A stretch of 64,000 nt of DNA from CAUPWF01 sp963515125. Its GTDB lineage: Bacteria > Bacillota > Clostridia > Lachnospirales > Lachnospiraceae. A model generated the notes under the pieces. The model made no database searches. It was not told where the DNA came from and saw only the letters and a list, made by a program, of their open reading frames with translations. Position numbers and translations under genes: made by a program. Position 1 is the first letter of the stretch. Every line of letters starts with the position of its first letter. The stretch spans positions 186,001 to 250,000 of the forward strand of contig JBQKKG010000004.1 in the NCBI GenBank assembly GCA_052116865.1, written 5' to 3'. Positions 8,692-17,747 of the stretch are shown here, in pieces.

Positions 8692-9843
8692 ATGGAATAT
8701 ATTACAAATACCCTAGGGAACCTCGTGCATCAGACAGCATTTTTTAATTTGACAGTTGGTAATTATATTATGATTGCCGTTGCATGTTTTTTCCTATATC
8801 TAGCAATTAAGAAAGGATTTGAACCATTATTGTTGGTTCCGATTGCTTTTGGTATGCTATTAGTTAATATTTATCCGGATATTATGATGAGTATTGAAGA
8901 ATCATCAAATGGAGTAGGTGGATTGTTACACTATTTCTATCTCTTGGATGAATGGGCAATTCTGCCATCCTTAATATTTATGGGAGTTGGTGCCATGACT
9001 GACTTTGGTCCACTGATTGCCAACCCGAAAAGCTTTTTACTAGGAGCAGCAGCACAATTTGGTATTTTTGCTGCTTATTTAGGAGCTATGGCTTTAGGGT
9101 TTAGTGACAAAGCGGCAGCAGCAATTTCGATTATAGGTGGAGCTGACGGGCCGACTTCGATCTTTTTAGCAGGTAAGTTGCAACAAACGGCTATATTGGG
9201 ACCAATTGCCGTTGCGGCGTATTCTTACATGTCTTTGGTACCGATCATTCAACCACCAATTATGAAAGCGCTGACTACAGAGAAAGAGCGCAAGATAAAG
9301 ATGGAACAACTGCGTCCAGTTTCTAAATTAGAAAGAATTCTTTTTCCAATTATTGTTACAATTGTAGTCTGCTCTATCCTACCAACAACAGCACCACTGG
9401 TTGGTATGCTAATGTTAGGTAATCTTTTTAAAGAATCTGGAGTTGTTAGACAATTGACGGATACAGCATCCAATGCTTTGATGTATATTGTTGTTATCTT
9501 GTTGGGTACCTCTGTGGGTGCAACAACAAGTGCAGAAGCGTTTCTGAATTGGGATACGATAAAAATTGTTGTTCTTGGTTTAATTGCCTTTGCATTTGGT
9601 ACGTCGGCTGGTGTACTATTTGGCAAATTAATGTGCAAGGTTACAGGAGGGAAAGTGAATCCATTGATTGGTTCTGCAGGTGTATCTGCGGTACCGATGG
9701 CCGCTAGAGTGTCTCAAAAAGTTGGGGCTGAAGCGGATCCATCCAACTTCTTGTTGATGCATGCTATGGGACCAAACGTTGCAGGGGTTATAGGTACGGC
9801 AGTAGCTGCTGGTACATTCATGGCGATCTTTGGAGTAATGTAA
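8692..9843 (+). CDS. Sodium-pumping decarboxylase beta subunit (OadB/MmdB/GcdB)
   Basis: 383 residues with many membrane segments. The conserved IIGGADGPTSIF motif carries the Asp used in carboxybiotin decarboxylation and sodium transport. The C-terminal region SAGVSAVPMAARV and LLMHAMGPNVAGVIGTAVAAG is also typical. It decarboxylates carboxybiotin on the carrier and exports sodium. AGGAGG lies before the ATG. Gene order, with the carrier upstream and a carboxyltransferase downstream, supports assignment to this complex. Confidence 0.95.
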   Translation: MEYITNTLGNLVHQTAFFNLTVGNYIMIAVACFFLYLAIKKGFEPLLLVPIAFGMLLVNIYPDIMMSIEESSNGVGGLLHYFYLLDEWAILPSLIFMGVGAMTDFGPLIANPKSFLLGAAAQFGIFAAYLGAMALGFSDKAAAAISIIGGADGPTSIFLAGKLQQTAILGPIAVAAYSYMSLVPIIQPPIMKALTTEKERKIKMEQLRPVSKLERILFPIIVTIVVCSILPTTAPLVGMLMLGNLFKESGVVRQLTDTASNALMYIVVILLGTSVGATTSAEAFLNWDTIKIVVLGLIAFAFGTSAGVLFGKLMCKVTGGKVNPLIGSAGVSAVPMAARVSQKVGAEADPSNFLLMHAMGPNVAGVIGTAVAAGTFMAIFGVM

Positions 9844-9879
9844 GGAAGATTACTAATCATGATTATGGAGGAAATTAAA

Positions 9880-11292
9880 ATGGCAGAAATAATAAAAAAA
9901 CCAATTAAGATTACAGAAACAATTTTGCGTGATGCACATCAGTCTTTAATTGCAACTAGAATGACGACAGAACAGATGTTACCAATTCTAGATAAAATGG
10001 ATAAAGTGGGATATCACTCAGTAGAATGCTGGGGGGGTGCCACGTTTGATGCATCTTTAAGATTCTTAAAAGAAGATCCATGGGAAAGATTGCGAAAGTT
10101 CCGTGATGGATTTAAAAACACAAAATTGCAAATGTTATTTAGAGGACAAAATATTTTAGGATACCGTCCATATGCGGATGATGTTGTAGAATATTTCGTA
10201 CAAAAATCAGCTGCAAATGGTATAGATATTATTCGTATATTTGATTGTTTAAATGATTTGAGAAATTTACAAACAGCAGTTACAGCATCAAACAAAGAAA
10301 AAGTAGATGCTCAGGTAGCTTTATCTTACACATTAGGGGATGCCTATACACTAGATTATTGGATCGATATTGCAAAAAAAATCGAAGATATGGGGGCGAA
10401 TTCTATTTGTATCAAGGATATGGCGGGATTACTAGTGCCATATGAAGCTACAAGGCTTATAGAAGCAATGAAATCGGCTGTAGATATTCCGATACAGTTG
10501 CATACACATTACACTTCGGGCGTAGCTTCTATGACATACATGAAGGCCGTAGAAGCGGGTGTTGATGTGATTGACACTGCAATGTCTCCATTTGCTATGG
10601 GAACATCACAACCAGCTACAGAAGTTATGGTTGAGACTTTTAAAGGAACACCATATGATACTGGATTTGATCAAAACTTATTATCAGAAATCGCAGATTA
10701 TTTTAGACCAATTCGCGATCAAGCATTAGAAAGTGGCCTATTAAACCCTAAAAATATGGGCGTTAATATTAAGACATTACTGTATCAAGTGCCAGGTGGC
10801 ATGTTGTCCAATTTAACTTCTCAATTAAAAGAACAAAATGCAGAAGATAAATATTATGAAGTATTAGAAGAGGTACCAAAAGTCCGTAAAGATTTAGGTG
10901 AGCCACCTCTTGTAACACCTTCATCACAGATTGTTGGCACACAAGCTGTATTTAATGTTCTAATGGGTGAACGTTATAAAATGGCAACGAAGGAAACTAA
11001 GGACGTACTAAGTGGAAAATACGGTAAGACAGTAAAGCCGTTTAATCCAGAAGTACAAAAGAAATGCATTGGAGATACGGAAGTTATTACTTGTCGTCCG
11101 GCTGATTTGATTGACAATGAATTGGATACATTGAGGGCTGAAATGGCACAATGGAGTCAACAAGAGGAAGATGTGTTAACATATGCATTATTCCCGCAAG
11201 TTGCAATGGATTTCTTTAAATATAGAGAAGCTCAACAAACAAAAGTGGATGCATCTGTTGCAGATACAAAAGACGGTGCATATCCGGTTTAG
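9880..11292 (+). CDS. Pyruvate/oxaloacetate carboxyltransferase (OadA / transcarboxylase 5S type) without biotinyl domain
   Basis: 470 residues. An in-frame ATG at 9859 exists, but GGAGGA lies just before ATG 9880, which fits family starts. The HMGL-like TIM barrel begins with TETILRDAHQSLIATRM. It carries AGLLVPYEA, the metal-binding QLHTHYTSG and DTAMSPFAMGTSQP. The C-terminal conserved carboxylase domain follows. The usual biotinyl tail of OadA is absent, so it matches the 5S subunit of propionibacterial transcarboxylase and must use the separate carrier. It would carry out reversible carboxyl transfer between biotin and pyruvate/oxaloacetate. A terminator follows. Confidence 0.92.
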   Translation: MAEIIKKPIKITETILRDAHQSLIATRMTTEQMLPILDKMDKVGYHSVECWGGATFDASLRFLKEDPWERLRKFRDGFKNTKLQMLFRGQNILGYRPYADDVVEYFVQKSAANGIDIIRIFDCLNDLRNLQTAVTASNKEKVDAQVALSYTLGDAYTLDYWIDIAKKIEDMGANSICIKDMAGLLVPYEATRLIEAMKSAVDIPIQLHTHYTSGVASMTYMKAVEAGVDVIDTAMSPFAMGTSQPATEVMVETFKGTPYDTGFDQNLLSEIADYFRPIRDQALESGLLNPKNMGVNIKTLLYQVPGGMLSNLTSQLKEQNAEDKYYEVLEEVPKVRKDLGEPPLVTPSSQIVGTQAVFNVLMGERYKMATKETKDVLSGKYGKTVKPFNPEVQKKCIGDTEVITCRPADLIDNELDTLRAEMAQWSQQEEDVLTYALFPQVAMDFFKYREAQQTKVDASVADTKDGAYPV

Positions 11293-11313
11293 TAATTGTT
11301 ATTGTAATAAAAG

Positions 11314-11357
11314 TAGATATCCTATCTCATACAAATGTGATAGGATATCTATTTTTA
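11314..11357 (+). terminator. Terminator of the decarboxylase operon
   Basis: A perfect 13-base-pair stem, TAGATATCCTATC / GATAGGATATCTA, with a 12-base loop, followed by TTTTTAAT. Confidence 0.85.
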
Positions 11358-11372
11358 ATCTAAGGTGTCTGC

Positions 11373-11401
11373 TTGAATTGTCTGTAATGCTCGTGTATAA
11401 T
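11373..11401 (+). promoter_or_regulatory. Promoter of the rpiR-cmk-ispH-rpsA cluster
   Basis: TTGAAT (11373-11378), a 17-base spacer and perfect TATAAT (11396-11401). Confidence 0.8.
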
Positions 11402-11453
11402 AGAAAATCGTAAAGACGAAAAAAGATATTCATACGTCTTGGTGGAGGAAAAC

Positions 11454-12374
11454 GTGGGAATGAATTCGAATGAATTGTTAAGCAAGATAGACGATAAGTA
11501 TGAAAAATTTAGTAAAGGTCAAAAATTATTGGCCAATTATATTGTGAATAATTATGATAAAGCAGTCTTTTTGACTGCTGCTAAGCTTGGGAAAGTTGTA
11601 GGTGTAAGCGAATCTACTGTAGTTAGATTTGCTACTCAATTAGGATATCAAGGTTATCCTGGCTTTCAAAAAGCGCTAGAGGAATTAGTGCGAAATAAAT
11701 TAAATTCTATACAGAGGATGGAAGTTACCTATGGTCGCATCAGCCAATCGGAAATATTAGAATCCGTGTTACATTCTGATATTGAAAAAATAAAATTAAC
11801 TTTGACAAATATGGATCAGGCCGCATTTGAATTAGCAGTAGATACTATATTAAATGCGAAGAAGATATATATAGTTGGAATTAGAAGTTGTGCGCCTTTA
11901 GCAAATTTCTTGAGTTTTTATTTGAATTTAATATTTGACAATGTCTGTTTAGTTCATACAAATAGTTCAAGTGAAATATTTGAACAATTGATTAGAATTG
12001 GGGAAGAAGATGTTATTATTGGAATCAGTTTTCCGAGGTATTCTATGCGAACACTTAAGGCACTGGAATTTGCGAGTAATAGAAATGCTAAAGTAATTAC
12101 ATTAACGGACAGTGTGCATTCTCCAATGAATCTATATTCTTCATGTAACCTAATTGCAAGAAGTGATATGGCTTCTATTGTAGACTCTTTGGTAGCACCA
12201 CTGAGTGTTGTGAATGCATTGGTCGTGGCACTTTGCATGAAGAAACAGGATGAGGTTATTACAACGTTAGAAACACTAGAGAAAATATGGGATGAATATC
12301 AAGTTTATAGCGGTGATGAATTAAATCAAGTGAATGATAAGATGGAACTTCAAATGGAAGAGGGCGAAGAATAG
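11454..12374 (+). CDS. RpiR/MurR-family transcriptional regulator
   Basis: About 306 residues. The N-terminal helix-turn-helix includes FSKGQKLLANYIVNNY and VGVSESTVVRFATQLGYQGYPGFQ, the RpiR signature. Residues about 125-260 form a SIS sugar-phosphate-binding domain (IYIVGIRSCAPLANFL, VIIGISFPRYSMRTL, ITLTDSVHSPM). GGAGGA at 11444-11449 allows either GTG 11454 or ATG 11460 as start; a TTG at 11439 lies before the ribosome site and is unlikely. It probably senses a phosphosugar, but no sugar gene is adjacent, so its target cannot be named. It directly abuts the next gene. Confidence 0.85.
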   Translation: MGMNSNELLSKIDDKYEKFSKGQKLLANYIVNNYDKAVFLTAAKLGKVVGVSESTVVRFATQLGYQGYPGFQKALEELVRNKLNSIQRMEVTYGRISQSEILESVLHSDIEKIKLTLTNMDQAAFELAVDTILNAKKIYIVGIRSCAPLANFLSFYLNLIFDNVCLVHTNSSSEIFEQLIRIGEEDVIIGISFPRYSMRTLKALEFASNRNAKVITLTDSVHSPMNLYSSCNLIARSDMASIVDSLVAPLSVVNALVVALCMKKQDEVITTLETLEKIWDEYQVYSGDELNQVNDKMELQMEEGEE

Positions 12375-13628
12375 ATGAGCAAGGTACTTGTAGTAGGAGG
12401 CGGTGCGGCAGGAATGTTTGCGGCAATAGTTGCGGCTAGAGAAGGCAACACAGTGCATTTAATAGAGAAAAATGAAAAACTAGGGAAAAAGCTTTTTATT
12501 ACGGGAAAAGGGAGATGTAATATCACAAATGCAGGTGATATGGAGAACCTTTTTGCAAGCGTTATGAGCAATTCTAAATTTCTCTATAGCAGTTTTTATG
12601 GTTTCTCTAATACCCAAATTATCGATTTTTTTAATGAAATAGGAGTGCAGACAAAAATAGAAAGAGGAAATCGTGTATTCCCCACATCGGATCATTCGTC
12701 TGATGTAATTAATGCGTTGATAAAAGAGATGAAGAGATTAGATATCCAAGTTCACTATTGCGCTACAGTTCGCAAGATAATAATAGAGGGTGAAAGATTT
12801 AAAAAGGTGGAATTGAATAACCATAGTTTTATAGAGGGAGATGCTTGTATAATCGCAACAGGAGGGAATTCTTACCAAACAACTGGATCTACAGGAGATG
12901 GCTATCAATTTGCAAGAGACCTGGGACACAAAGTAACTGATATTTATCCAGCCCTGGTTCCGCTGGAGATTAAGGAGCCATATATTAAAGAACTACAAGG
13001 ATTAGCATTGAAAAACGTACAGACTACGATATATGATGGGAAGAAAGCAGTATATAGTGATTTTGGAGAAATGCTATTTACACATTTTGGAGTATCGGGA
13101 CCATTGATATTAAGTGGGAGTAGTTATATTGTGAAAAAGCTAAAGGGAAAAGAAATGAAGCTGATCATTGATTTAAAACCAGCACTCAGTACAGAACAAT
13201 TGGATCATAGAATTGTGAGAGACTTTGAAGAAAATGCGAATAAACAATTTAAAAATGCTATCACAAAACTTTTTCCAACTAAATTAATTCCTATTATGCT
13301 GTTACTTAGTGGCATTGATTCTGAAAAAAAGGTGCATGATATTTCCAAAAAAGAAAGACAAGGATTTGTAAATATAATAAAAAATATGGAATTAACTATT
13401 GTAGGAACTAGAGGCTATAATGAGGCTATCATTACAAAAGGTGGAGTAGTGACAAAAGAAATCCATCCTGCCACAATGGAATCTAAGAAAGTTACAGGTG
13501 TCTATTTTATTGGGGAAGTGTTAGACCTGGATGCGCTAACAGGTGGTTATAACTTACAGATCGCCTGGTCAACAGCATATGCTGCTGGTATGGCGATAGG
13601 AAAAAAGGAGAGAGAATATGGGATATAA
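12375..13628 (+). CDS. YhiN/HI0933-family FAD-dependent oxidoreductase
   Basis: 417 residues. The N-terminal dinucleotide-binding motif is VVGGGAAGMFAAIVAAREG, followed by LGKKLFITGKGRCNITN, diagnostic of the HI0933/YhiN family (annotated as aminoacetone oxidase family). The C-terminal GEVLDLDALTGGYNLQIAWSTA is the second FAD contact. The physiological reaction of this family is not well established. It starts one base after the regulator's stop codon and overlaps cmk by 11 bases, a gene order often seen in clostridia. Confidence 0.9.
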   Translation: MSKVLVVGGGAAGMFAAIVAAREGNTVHLIEKNEKLGKKLFITGKGRCNITNAGDMENLFASVMSNSKFLYSSFYGFSNTQIIDFFNEIGVQTKIERGNRVFPTSDHSSDVINALIKEMKRLDIQVHYCATVRKIIIEGERFKKVELNNHSFIEGDACIIATGGNSYQTTGSTGDGYQFARDLGHKVTDIYPALVPLEIKEPYIKELQGLALKNVQTTIYDGKKAVYSDFGEMLFTHFGVSGPLILSGSSYIVKKLKGKEMKLIIDLKPALSTEQLDHRIVRDFEENANKQFKNAITKLFPTKLIPIMLLLSGIDSEKKVHDISKKERQGFVNIIKNMELTIVGTRGYNEAIITKGGVVTKEIHPATMESKKVTGVYFIGEVLDLDALTGGYNLQIAWSTAYAAGMAIGKKEREYGI

Positions 13629-14280
13629 TATTGCGATTGATGGTCCGGCGGGTGCAGGGAAGAGTACGATAGCAAAAATGGTCGCGAAAGAACTGGGATA
13701 TATTTATGTGGATACCGGTGCAATGTATCGTGCTATTGCCTTACATTTATTAAGGAACCAAGTGCGTGAAGGTGACAAATATCAGATGGCAAAGATTTGT
13801 AGTGAGGCTGTTATTACGATAGGATATGAGAGAGGAGTCCAACAAGTTTATTTACAAGGTGAGGATGTAACTGACTTATTAAGAGATGAAGCAGTTGGTA
13901 ATTTGGCATCTGTAAGTTCTGCATTGCCAGAGGTAAGAAAGCATTTGCTGCAATTACAACTAGAATTAGCTAATACACAAGATGTTGTAATGGATGGAAG
14001 AGATATTGGAACGAATATTTTACCGAATGCGGATGTTAAAATATATTTAACTGCAAGCGTAGAGACAAGGGCAAAAAGGCGCTGTTTGGAATTGAAAGAA
14101 AAGGGGATTACTAGAAATTTTGAACAGGTAATGCACGATATTGAAGAGAGAGATACCCGTGATATGAATCGCCAGATTGCACCCTTGAAACAAGCAAAGG
14201 ATGCTGTGTTGTTAGATTCGTCTGAGATGACGATTGAAGAGGTTGTTGCAGCGATATTAGAGGTGTGCACATGGAGGTAA
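13618..14280 (+). CDS. cmk: Cytidylate kinase
   Basis: 220 residues, the normal length. P-loop GPAGAGKST at residues 9-17, then YVDTGAMYRAIA for nucleotide binding, and VMDGRDIGTNILPNAD, a cytidylate kinase signature. It phosphorylates CMP and dCMP with ATP in pyrimidine salvage and DNA precursor supply. It overlaps the upstream oxidoreductase and the downstream ispH, indicating translational coupling. Confidence 0.97.
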   Translation: MGYNIAIDGPAGAGKSTIAKMVAKELGYIYVDTGAMYRAIALHLLRNQVREGDKYQMAKICSEAVITIGYERGVQQVYLQGEDVTDLLRDEAVGNLASVSSALPEVRKHLLQLQLELANTQDVVMDGRDIGTNILPNADVKIYLTASVETRAKRRCLELKEKGITRNFEQVMHDIEERDTRDMNRQIAPLKQAKDAVLLDSSEMTIEEVVAAILEVCTWR

Positions 14281-15137
14281 TATTAGCAAAGACAGCAGGT
14301 TTTTGCTTTGGAGTAAAGAAAGCTGTTGAAATCGTATATGAGCAGGTTGCTCATACGAAAAATCAGAATATTTATACTTATGGACCAATCATTCACAACG
14401 ATGAAGTGATTAAAGATATGCGAAGCAAAGGTGTTCGAGTCATTGAAACTGAAGAGGATTTAAGAAAACTAAAAGAAGGCATTGTAATTATACGTTCTCA
14501 TGGAGTTCCTAAAAGAATTTATGATATATTGCATGGAAATGGGATAGAATATGTAGATGCAACATGTCCTTACGTGAAAAAAATTCATCAAATTGTAAAA
14601 AGGGAAAGTGAAGCGGGAAATCATATTGTGATAACAGGAAATCCCGAACATCCAGAAGTAGAAGGAATCAAGGGGTGGTCTGTGACACCGGTGACTATTG
14701 TGCAATCTGTCGAAGATGTACTGGAGTTCACGGAACACTTTGATGCATTAAAACGAAAAAGTATATGCGTTGTATCACAAACGACATTTAATTACAATAA
14801 ATTTAAAGATTTAGTTGAAATTATCACAAAAAAGAGTTATGATGTAAGTGTTTTAAATACTATCTGTAGTGCAACAAAGGAACGACAGACCGAAGCTGAA
14901 GCAGTTGCTAAAGATGTAGATGCTATGATTGTTATTGGTGATAAACATAGTTCTAACACTCAGAAATTATTTGAAATATGTAAGAGAGCATGTAACAATA
15001 CGTACTATATACAGACACTTGGCGATTTGAATTTGAATCAATTGGAGTCCGTGGAAAGAGTAGGTATTACAGCAGGGGCATCCACGCCCAATAATATAAT
15101 TGAGGAGGTTCAAAATAATGTCAGAGTTAACTTTTGA
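14271..15137 (+). CDS. ispH: 4-hydroxy-3-methylbut-2-enyl diphosphate reductase
   Basis: 288 residues from ATG 14271, chosen because AGAGG ends seven bases before it; a GTG at 14265 is too close to that site. The iron-sulphur ligands and substrate histidines are visible: AGFCFGVKKAV near residue 10, IIHND, RSHGVP, DATCPYV, and the third Cys in NTICSAT, with TAGASTP near the end. Last step of the MEP isoprenoid pathway. The cmk-ispH-rpsA order is standard in Clostridia. Confidence 0.96.
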   Translation: MEVILAKTAGFCFGVKKAVEIVYEQVAHTKNQNIYTYGPIIHNDEVIKDMRSKGVRVIETEEDLRKLKEGIVIIRSHGVPKRIYDILHGNGIEYVDATCPYVKKIHQIVKRESEAGNHIVITGNPEHPEVEGIKGWSVTPVTIVQSVEDVLEFTEHFDALKRKSICVVSQTTFNYNKFKDLVEIITKKSYDVSVLNTICSATKERQTEAEAVAKDVDAMIVIGDKHSSNTQKLFEICKRACNNTYYIQTLGDLNLNQLESVERVGITAGASTPNNIIEEVQNNVRVNF

Positions 15138-16206
15138 ACAAATGTTAGAAGAGTCTTTTAAAACTATACGTAATGGAGAGGTCGTAGACGGTACAGTAAT
15201 CGACGTAAAGCCTGATGAAATTATCCTAAATATAGGTTACAAAGCAGACGGTATTATTACTCGTAGTGAGTACACAAATGAAGCAAATGTTGATTTGACT
15301 ACCGTTGTATCAGTAGGCGATTCTATGACTGTGAAGGTTTTAAAAGTAAACGATGGTGAAGGCCAAGTATTGTTAACTTATAAGAGATTAGCAGCAGAAA
15401 AAGGAAATGAAAGATTAAAAGAAGCATTTGAAAACAAAGAAGTATTAAAAGCAACAGTAGCACAAATCCTTGGCGGAGGATTAAGTGTAGTTGTAGAAGA
15501 AGCAAGAGTATTTATTCCCGCTAGTTTAGTTTCAGATACTTATGAAAAAGATTTAAGCAAGTATGAAGGTCAAGAAATTGAATTTGTGATTAGTGAATTT
15601 AATCCAAGAAGAAATCGAGTAATTGGTGATAGAAGACAGTTATTAGTAGCAGAAAGAGCAATTATGCAAAAAGAGTTATTTGCGAAGCTACAGGTTGGTG
15701 ATACAATTGAAGGAACAGTCAAAAATGTAACTGATTTTGGTGCATTTATTGATTTAGGAGGTGTAGATGGATTGCTACATATCTCTGAAATGTCTTGGGG
15801 AAGAGTAGAAAATCCTAAGAAAGTATTCCAAGTGGGCGATACAGTAAAAGTTCTTGTGAAAGACATTAATGATACTAAAGTTGCTTTGAGCTTAAAATTC
15901 CCAGAGTCTAATCCATGGGCAAATGCTACCACAGATTATGCAGTAGGCAATGATGTTGTTGGTAGAGTCGCAAGAATGACAGATTTTGGAGCATTTGTTG
16001 AATTAGCACCAGGAGTAGATGCGTTATTGCATGTTTCACAAATTTCTCGTGCACACGTTGAAAAACCTTCTGATGCATTGTCTGTTGGACAAGAGATTAC
16101 TGCTAAAGTTGTTGATTTGAATGAAGCGGATAGAAAAATAAGCCTTAGCATGAAGGCTCTTGAACCAGATACAGAAGAGGGTTTCGATGAGGCAATAGAA
16201 GAATAG
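15118..16206 (+). CDS. rpsA: 30S ribosomal protein S1 (four S1 domains)
   Basis: 362 residues starting at ATG 15118 with GAGGAGGT before it, inside the end of ispH. Four S1 RNA-binding repeats are seen at roughly 15-85, 100-165, 185-255 and 270-340. The last two have the classical motifs GTVKNVTDFGAFIDLGGVDGLLHISEMSW and GRVARMTDFGAFVELAPGVDALLHVS. Firmicute S1 homologues have four domains rather than the six of E. coli. It binds mRNA during translation initiation. Confidence 0.92.
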   Translation: MSELTFEQMLEESFKTIRNGEVVDGTVIDVKPDEIILNIGYKADGIITRSEYTNEANVDLTTVVSVGDSMTVKVLKVNDGEGQVLLTYKRLAAEKGNERLKEAFENKEVLKATVAQILGGGLSVVVEEARVFIPASLVSDTYEKDLSKYEGQEIEFVISEFNPRRNRVIGDRRQLLVAERAIMQKELFAKLQVGDTIEGTVKNVTDFGAFIDLGGVDGLLHISEMSWGRVENPKKVFQVGDTVKVLVKDINDTKVALSLKFPESNPWANATTDYAVGNDVVGRVARMTDFGAFVELAPGVDALLHVSQISRAHVEKPSDALSVGQEITAKVVDLNEADRKISLSMKALEPDTEEGFDEAIEE

Positions 16207-16220
16207 AATAGAACAATATA

Positions 16221-16255
16221 AAAAAGAATGCTTATCATAGCATTCTTTTTTTCTT
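16221..16255 (+). terminator. Terminator after rpsA
   Basis: A perfect 12-base-pair hairpin, AAAAAGAATGCT / AGCATTCTTTTT, with a six-base loop and a T-rich tail. Confidence 0.88.
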
Positions 16256-16312
16256 TTTGTTAAAAATACATCAAGATGTTTTGTTATATGTACAAAAAAA
16301 TTGTTCATAATC

Positions 16313-16343
16313 ACTAGAAATTTTCGCTATTTTCTAGTATAGT
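16313..16343 (+). promoter_or_regulatory. rnf promoter overlapped by an inverted-repeat operator candidate
   Basis: The inverted repeat ACTAGAAA (16313-16320), 10 bases, TTTCTAGT (16331-16338) coincides with a weak -35 (TAGAAA, 16315-16320) and a -10 (TATAGT, 16338-16343) separated by 17 bases. A protein bound to the repeat would block the promoter. The palindrome matches no operator consensus I recognise (it is not Rex-like). Confidence 0.5.
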
Positions 16344-16409
16344 ATATAAAGTACCATATAGAACGTACGCGTTCATAAAGTATGGGTAAAAGGAAGGAAG
16401 GATAAAAGA

Positions 16410-17729
16410 ATGGGACTTTTAACATTTAAGGGTGGAATTCATCCAGATGATGGGAAGCGCTTGGCAAAAGACAAAGCCATAGTGGAAATAAAGCCAACTG
16501 GCGATTTGGTTTATCCACTATCCCAGCATATAGGTGCTCCTGCTAGTCCGGCAGTTGAAGTTGGAGCTCATGTGTTGAGAGGGCAAAAAATTGCTGAAGC
16601 GGGGGGCTTCGTATCAGCACCAGTACATGCATCCGTTTCTGGTACCGTGAAAGCAATTGAACCACATTTCAATGCAACAGGTTCGAAGGTGAACTGTATT
16701 GTAGTAGAAAATGACGAAGCATATGAGGAAGTAGAATATGAGCCGGTAAAACCTTTTGAAGAGTTGAGCAAAGAAGAAATTATAAAGTTGATTGGAAATG
16801 CAGGCGTAGTGGGTATGGGTGGCGCTGGTTTCCCTACACATGTGAAATTATCTCCGAAAGAGCCAGAGAAAATTGAATATGTGATTGCAAACTGTGCTGA
16901 ATGTGAACCATATATTACAGCTGATTACAGAAGAATGCTAGAAAATCCTGAAGAGTTAGTTAGCGGAATGAAGGTGATTTTGCAGTTGTTTGATCATGCA
17001 AAAGGTATTTTTGGTGTAGAAGATAACAAGCCAGATTGCGTTGCTAAACTCAAAGAATTGGTAAAAAATGAACCACGTATGGAAGTTATGGCATTGCAAA
17101 CAAAGTATCCTCAAGGAGCAGAACGTCAGTTGATTTTTGCGACAACTGGGAGAGCGATTAATTCCACCATGTTACCTGCTGATGCAGGATGTGTTGTAGA
17201 TAATGTGGAGACAATTATTGCAATTCATAATGCAGTTATAAATGGGAGACCACTTATGGAGCGAGTTGTTACGGTAAGTGGGGATGCAGTGAAGGAACCA
17301 GGTAACTTCAAAGTGTTATGTGGAATGAATCAAAGAGAATTAATAGAAGCAGCTGGTGGATTTATAGGGGAGCCTAAAAAAGTGATTTCAGGTGGCCCAA
17401 TGATGGGATTCAGTATGTTTACCATAGATACGCCTATTACAAAAACATCATCTTCAATTTTATGTCTTTCCAAAGACCAAGTAGCAGAAATTGAACCATC
17501 CGCATGTATCAACTGTGGAAAGTGCGTAGAGGTATGTCCATGTAGAATTGTACCATCAAGATTAGCGGATTTAGCTGAGCGACATGATACAGAGACATTT
17601 GAAAAGATGGAAGGGATGGAATGTGTGGAATGTGGATCTTGTAGCTTTGTATGTCCTGCCAAGAGACCATTAAAACAATCCATTGGTTCAATGAAAAAAA
17701 TTGTACTAGGAAATAGAAGGAAAAAATAA
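16410..17729 (+). CDS. rnfC: Rnf complex subunit C, NADH-binding iron-sulphur protein
   Basis: 439 residues. N-terminal RnfC barrel domain beginning FKGGIHPDDGKRLAKD. The NADH/FMN-binding region has GVVGMGGAGFPTHVKL and NCAECEPYITADYR. Two [4Fe-4S] motifs are CINCGKCVEVCPC near residue 366 and CVECGSCSFVCPA near 404. Rnf couples electron transfer between ferredoxin and NAD to ion pumping. First gene of rnfCDGEAB, the usual clostridial order. Confidence 0.97.
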   Translation: MGLLTFKGGIHPDDGKRLAKDKAIVEIKPTGDLVYPLSQHIGAPASPAVEVGAHVLRGQKIAEAGGFVSAPVHASVSGTVKAIEPHFNATGSKVNCIVVENDEAYEEVEYEPVKPFEELSKEEIIKLIGNAGVVGMGGAGFPTHVKLSPKEPEKIEYVIANCAECEPYITADYRRMLENPEELVSGMKVILQLFDHAKGIFGVEDNKPDCVAKLKELVKNEPRMEVMALQTKYPQGAERQLIFATTGRAINSTMLPADAGCVVDNVETIIAIHNAVINGRPLMERVVTVSGDAVKEPGNFKVLCGMNQRELIEAAGGFIGEPKKVISGGPMMGFSMFTIDTPITKTSSSILCLSKDQVAEIEPSACINCGKCVEVCPCRIVPSRLADLAERHDTETFEKMEGMECVECGSCSFVCPAKRPLKQSIGSMKKIVLGNRRKK

Positions 17730-17747
17730 GAGAGAGGTGAACGAACA

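Noticed and set aside
13848..14270. 140-codon minus-strand frame opposite cmk
   Set aside because: Antisense shadow; cmk is certain.
16361..16374. GAACGTACGCGTTC as a LexA (SOS) box before rnfC
   Set aside because: The Firmicute LexA box has four bases between GAAC and GTTC; here there are six, and rnf is not an SOS gene.
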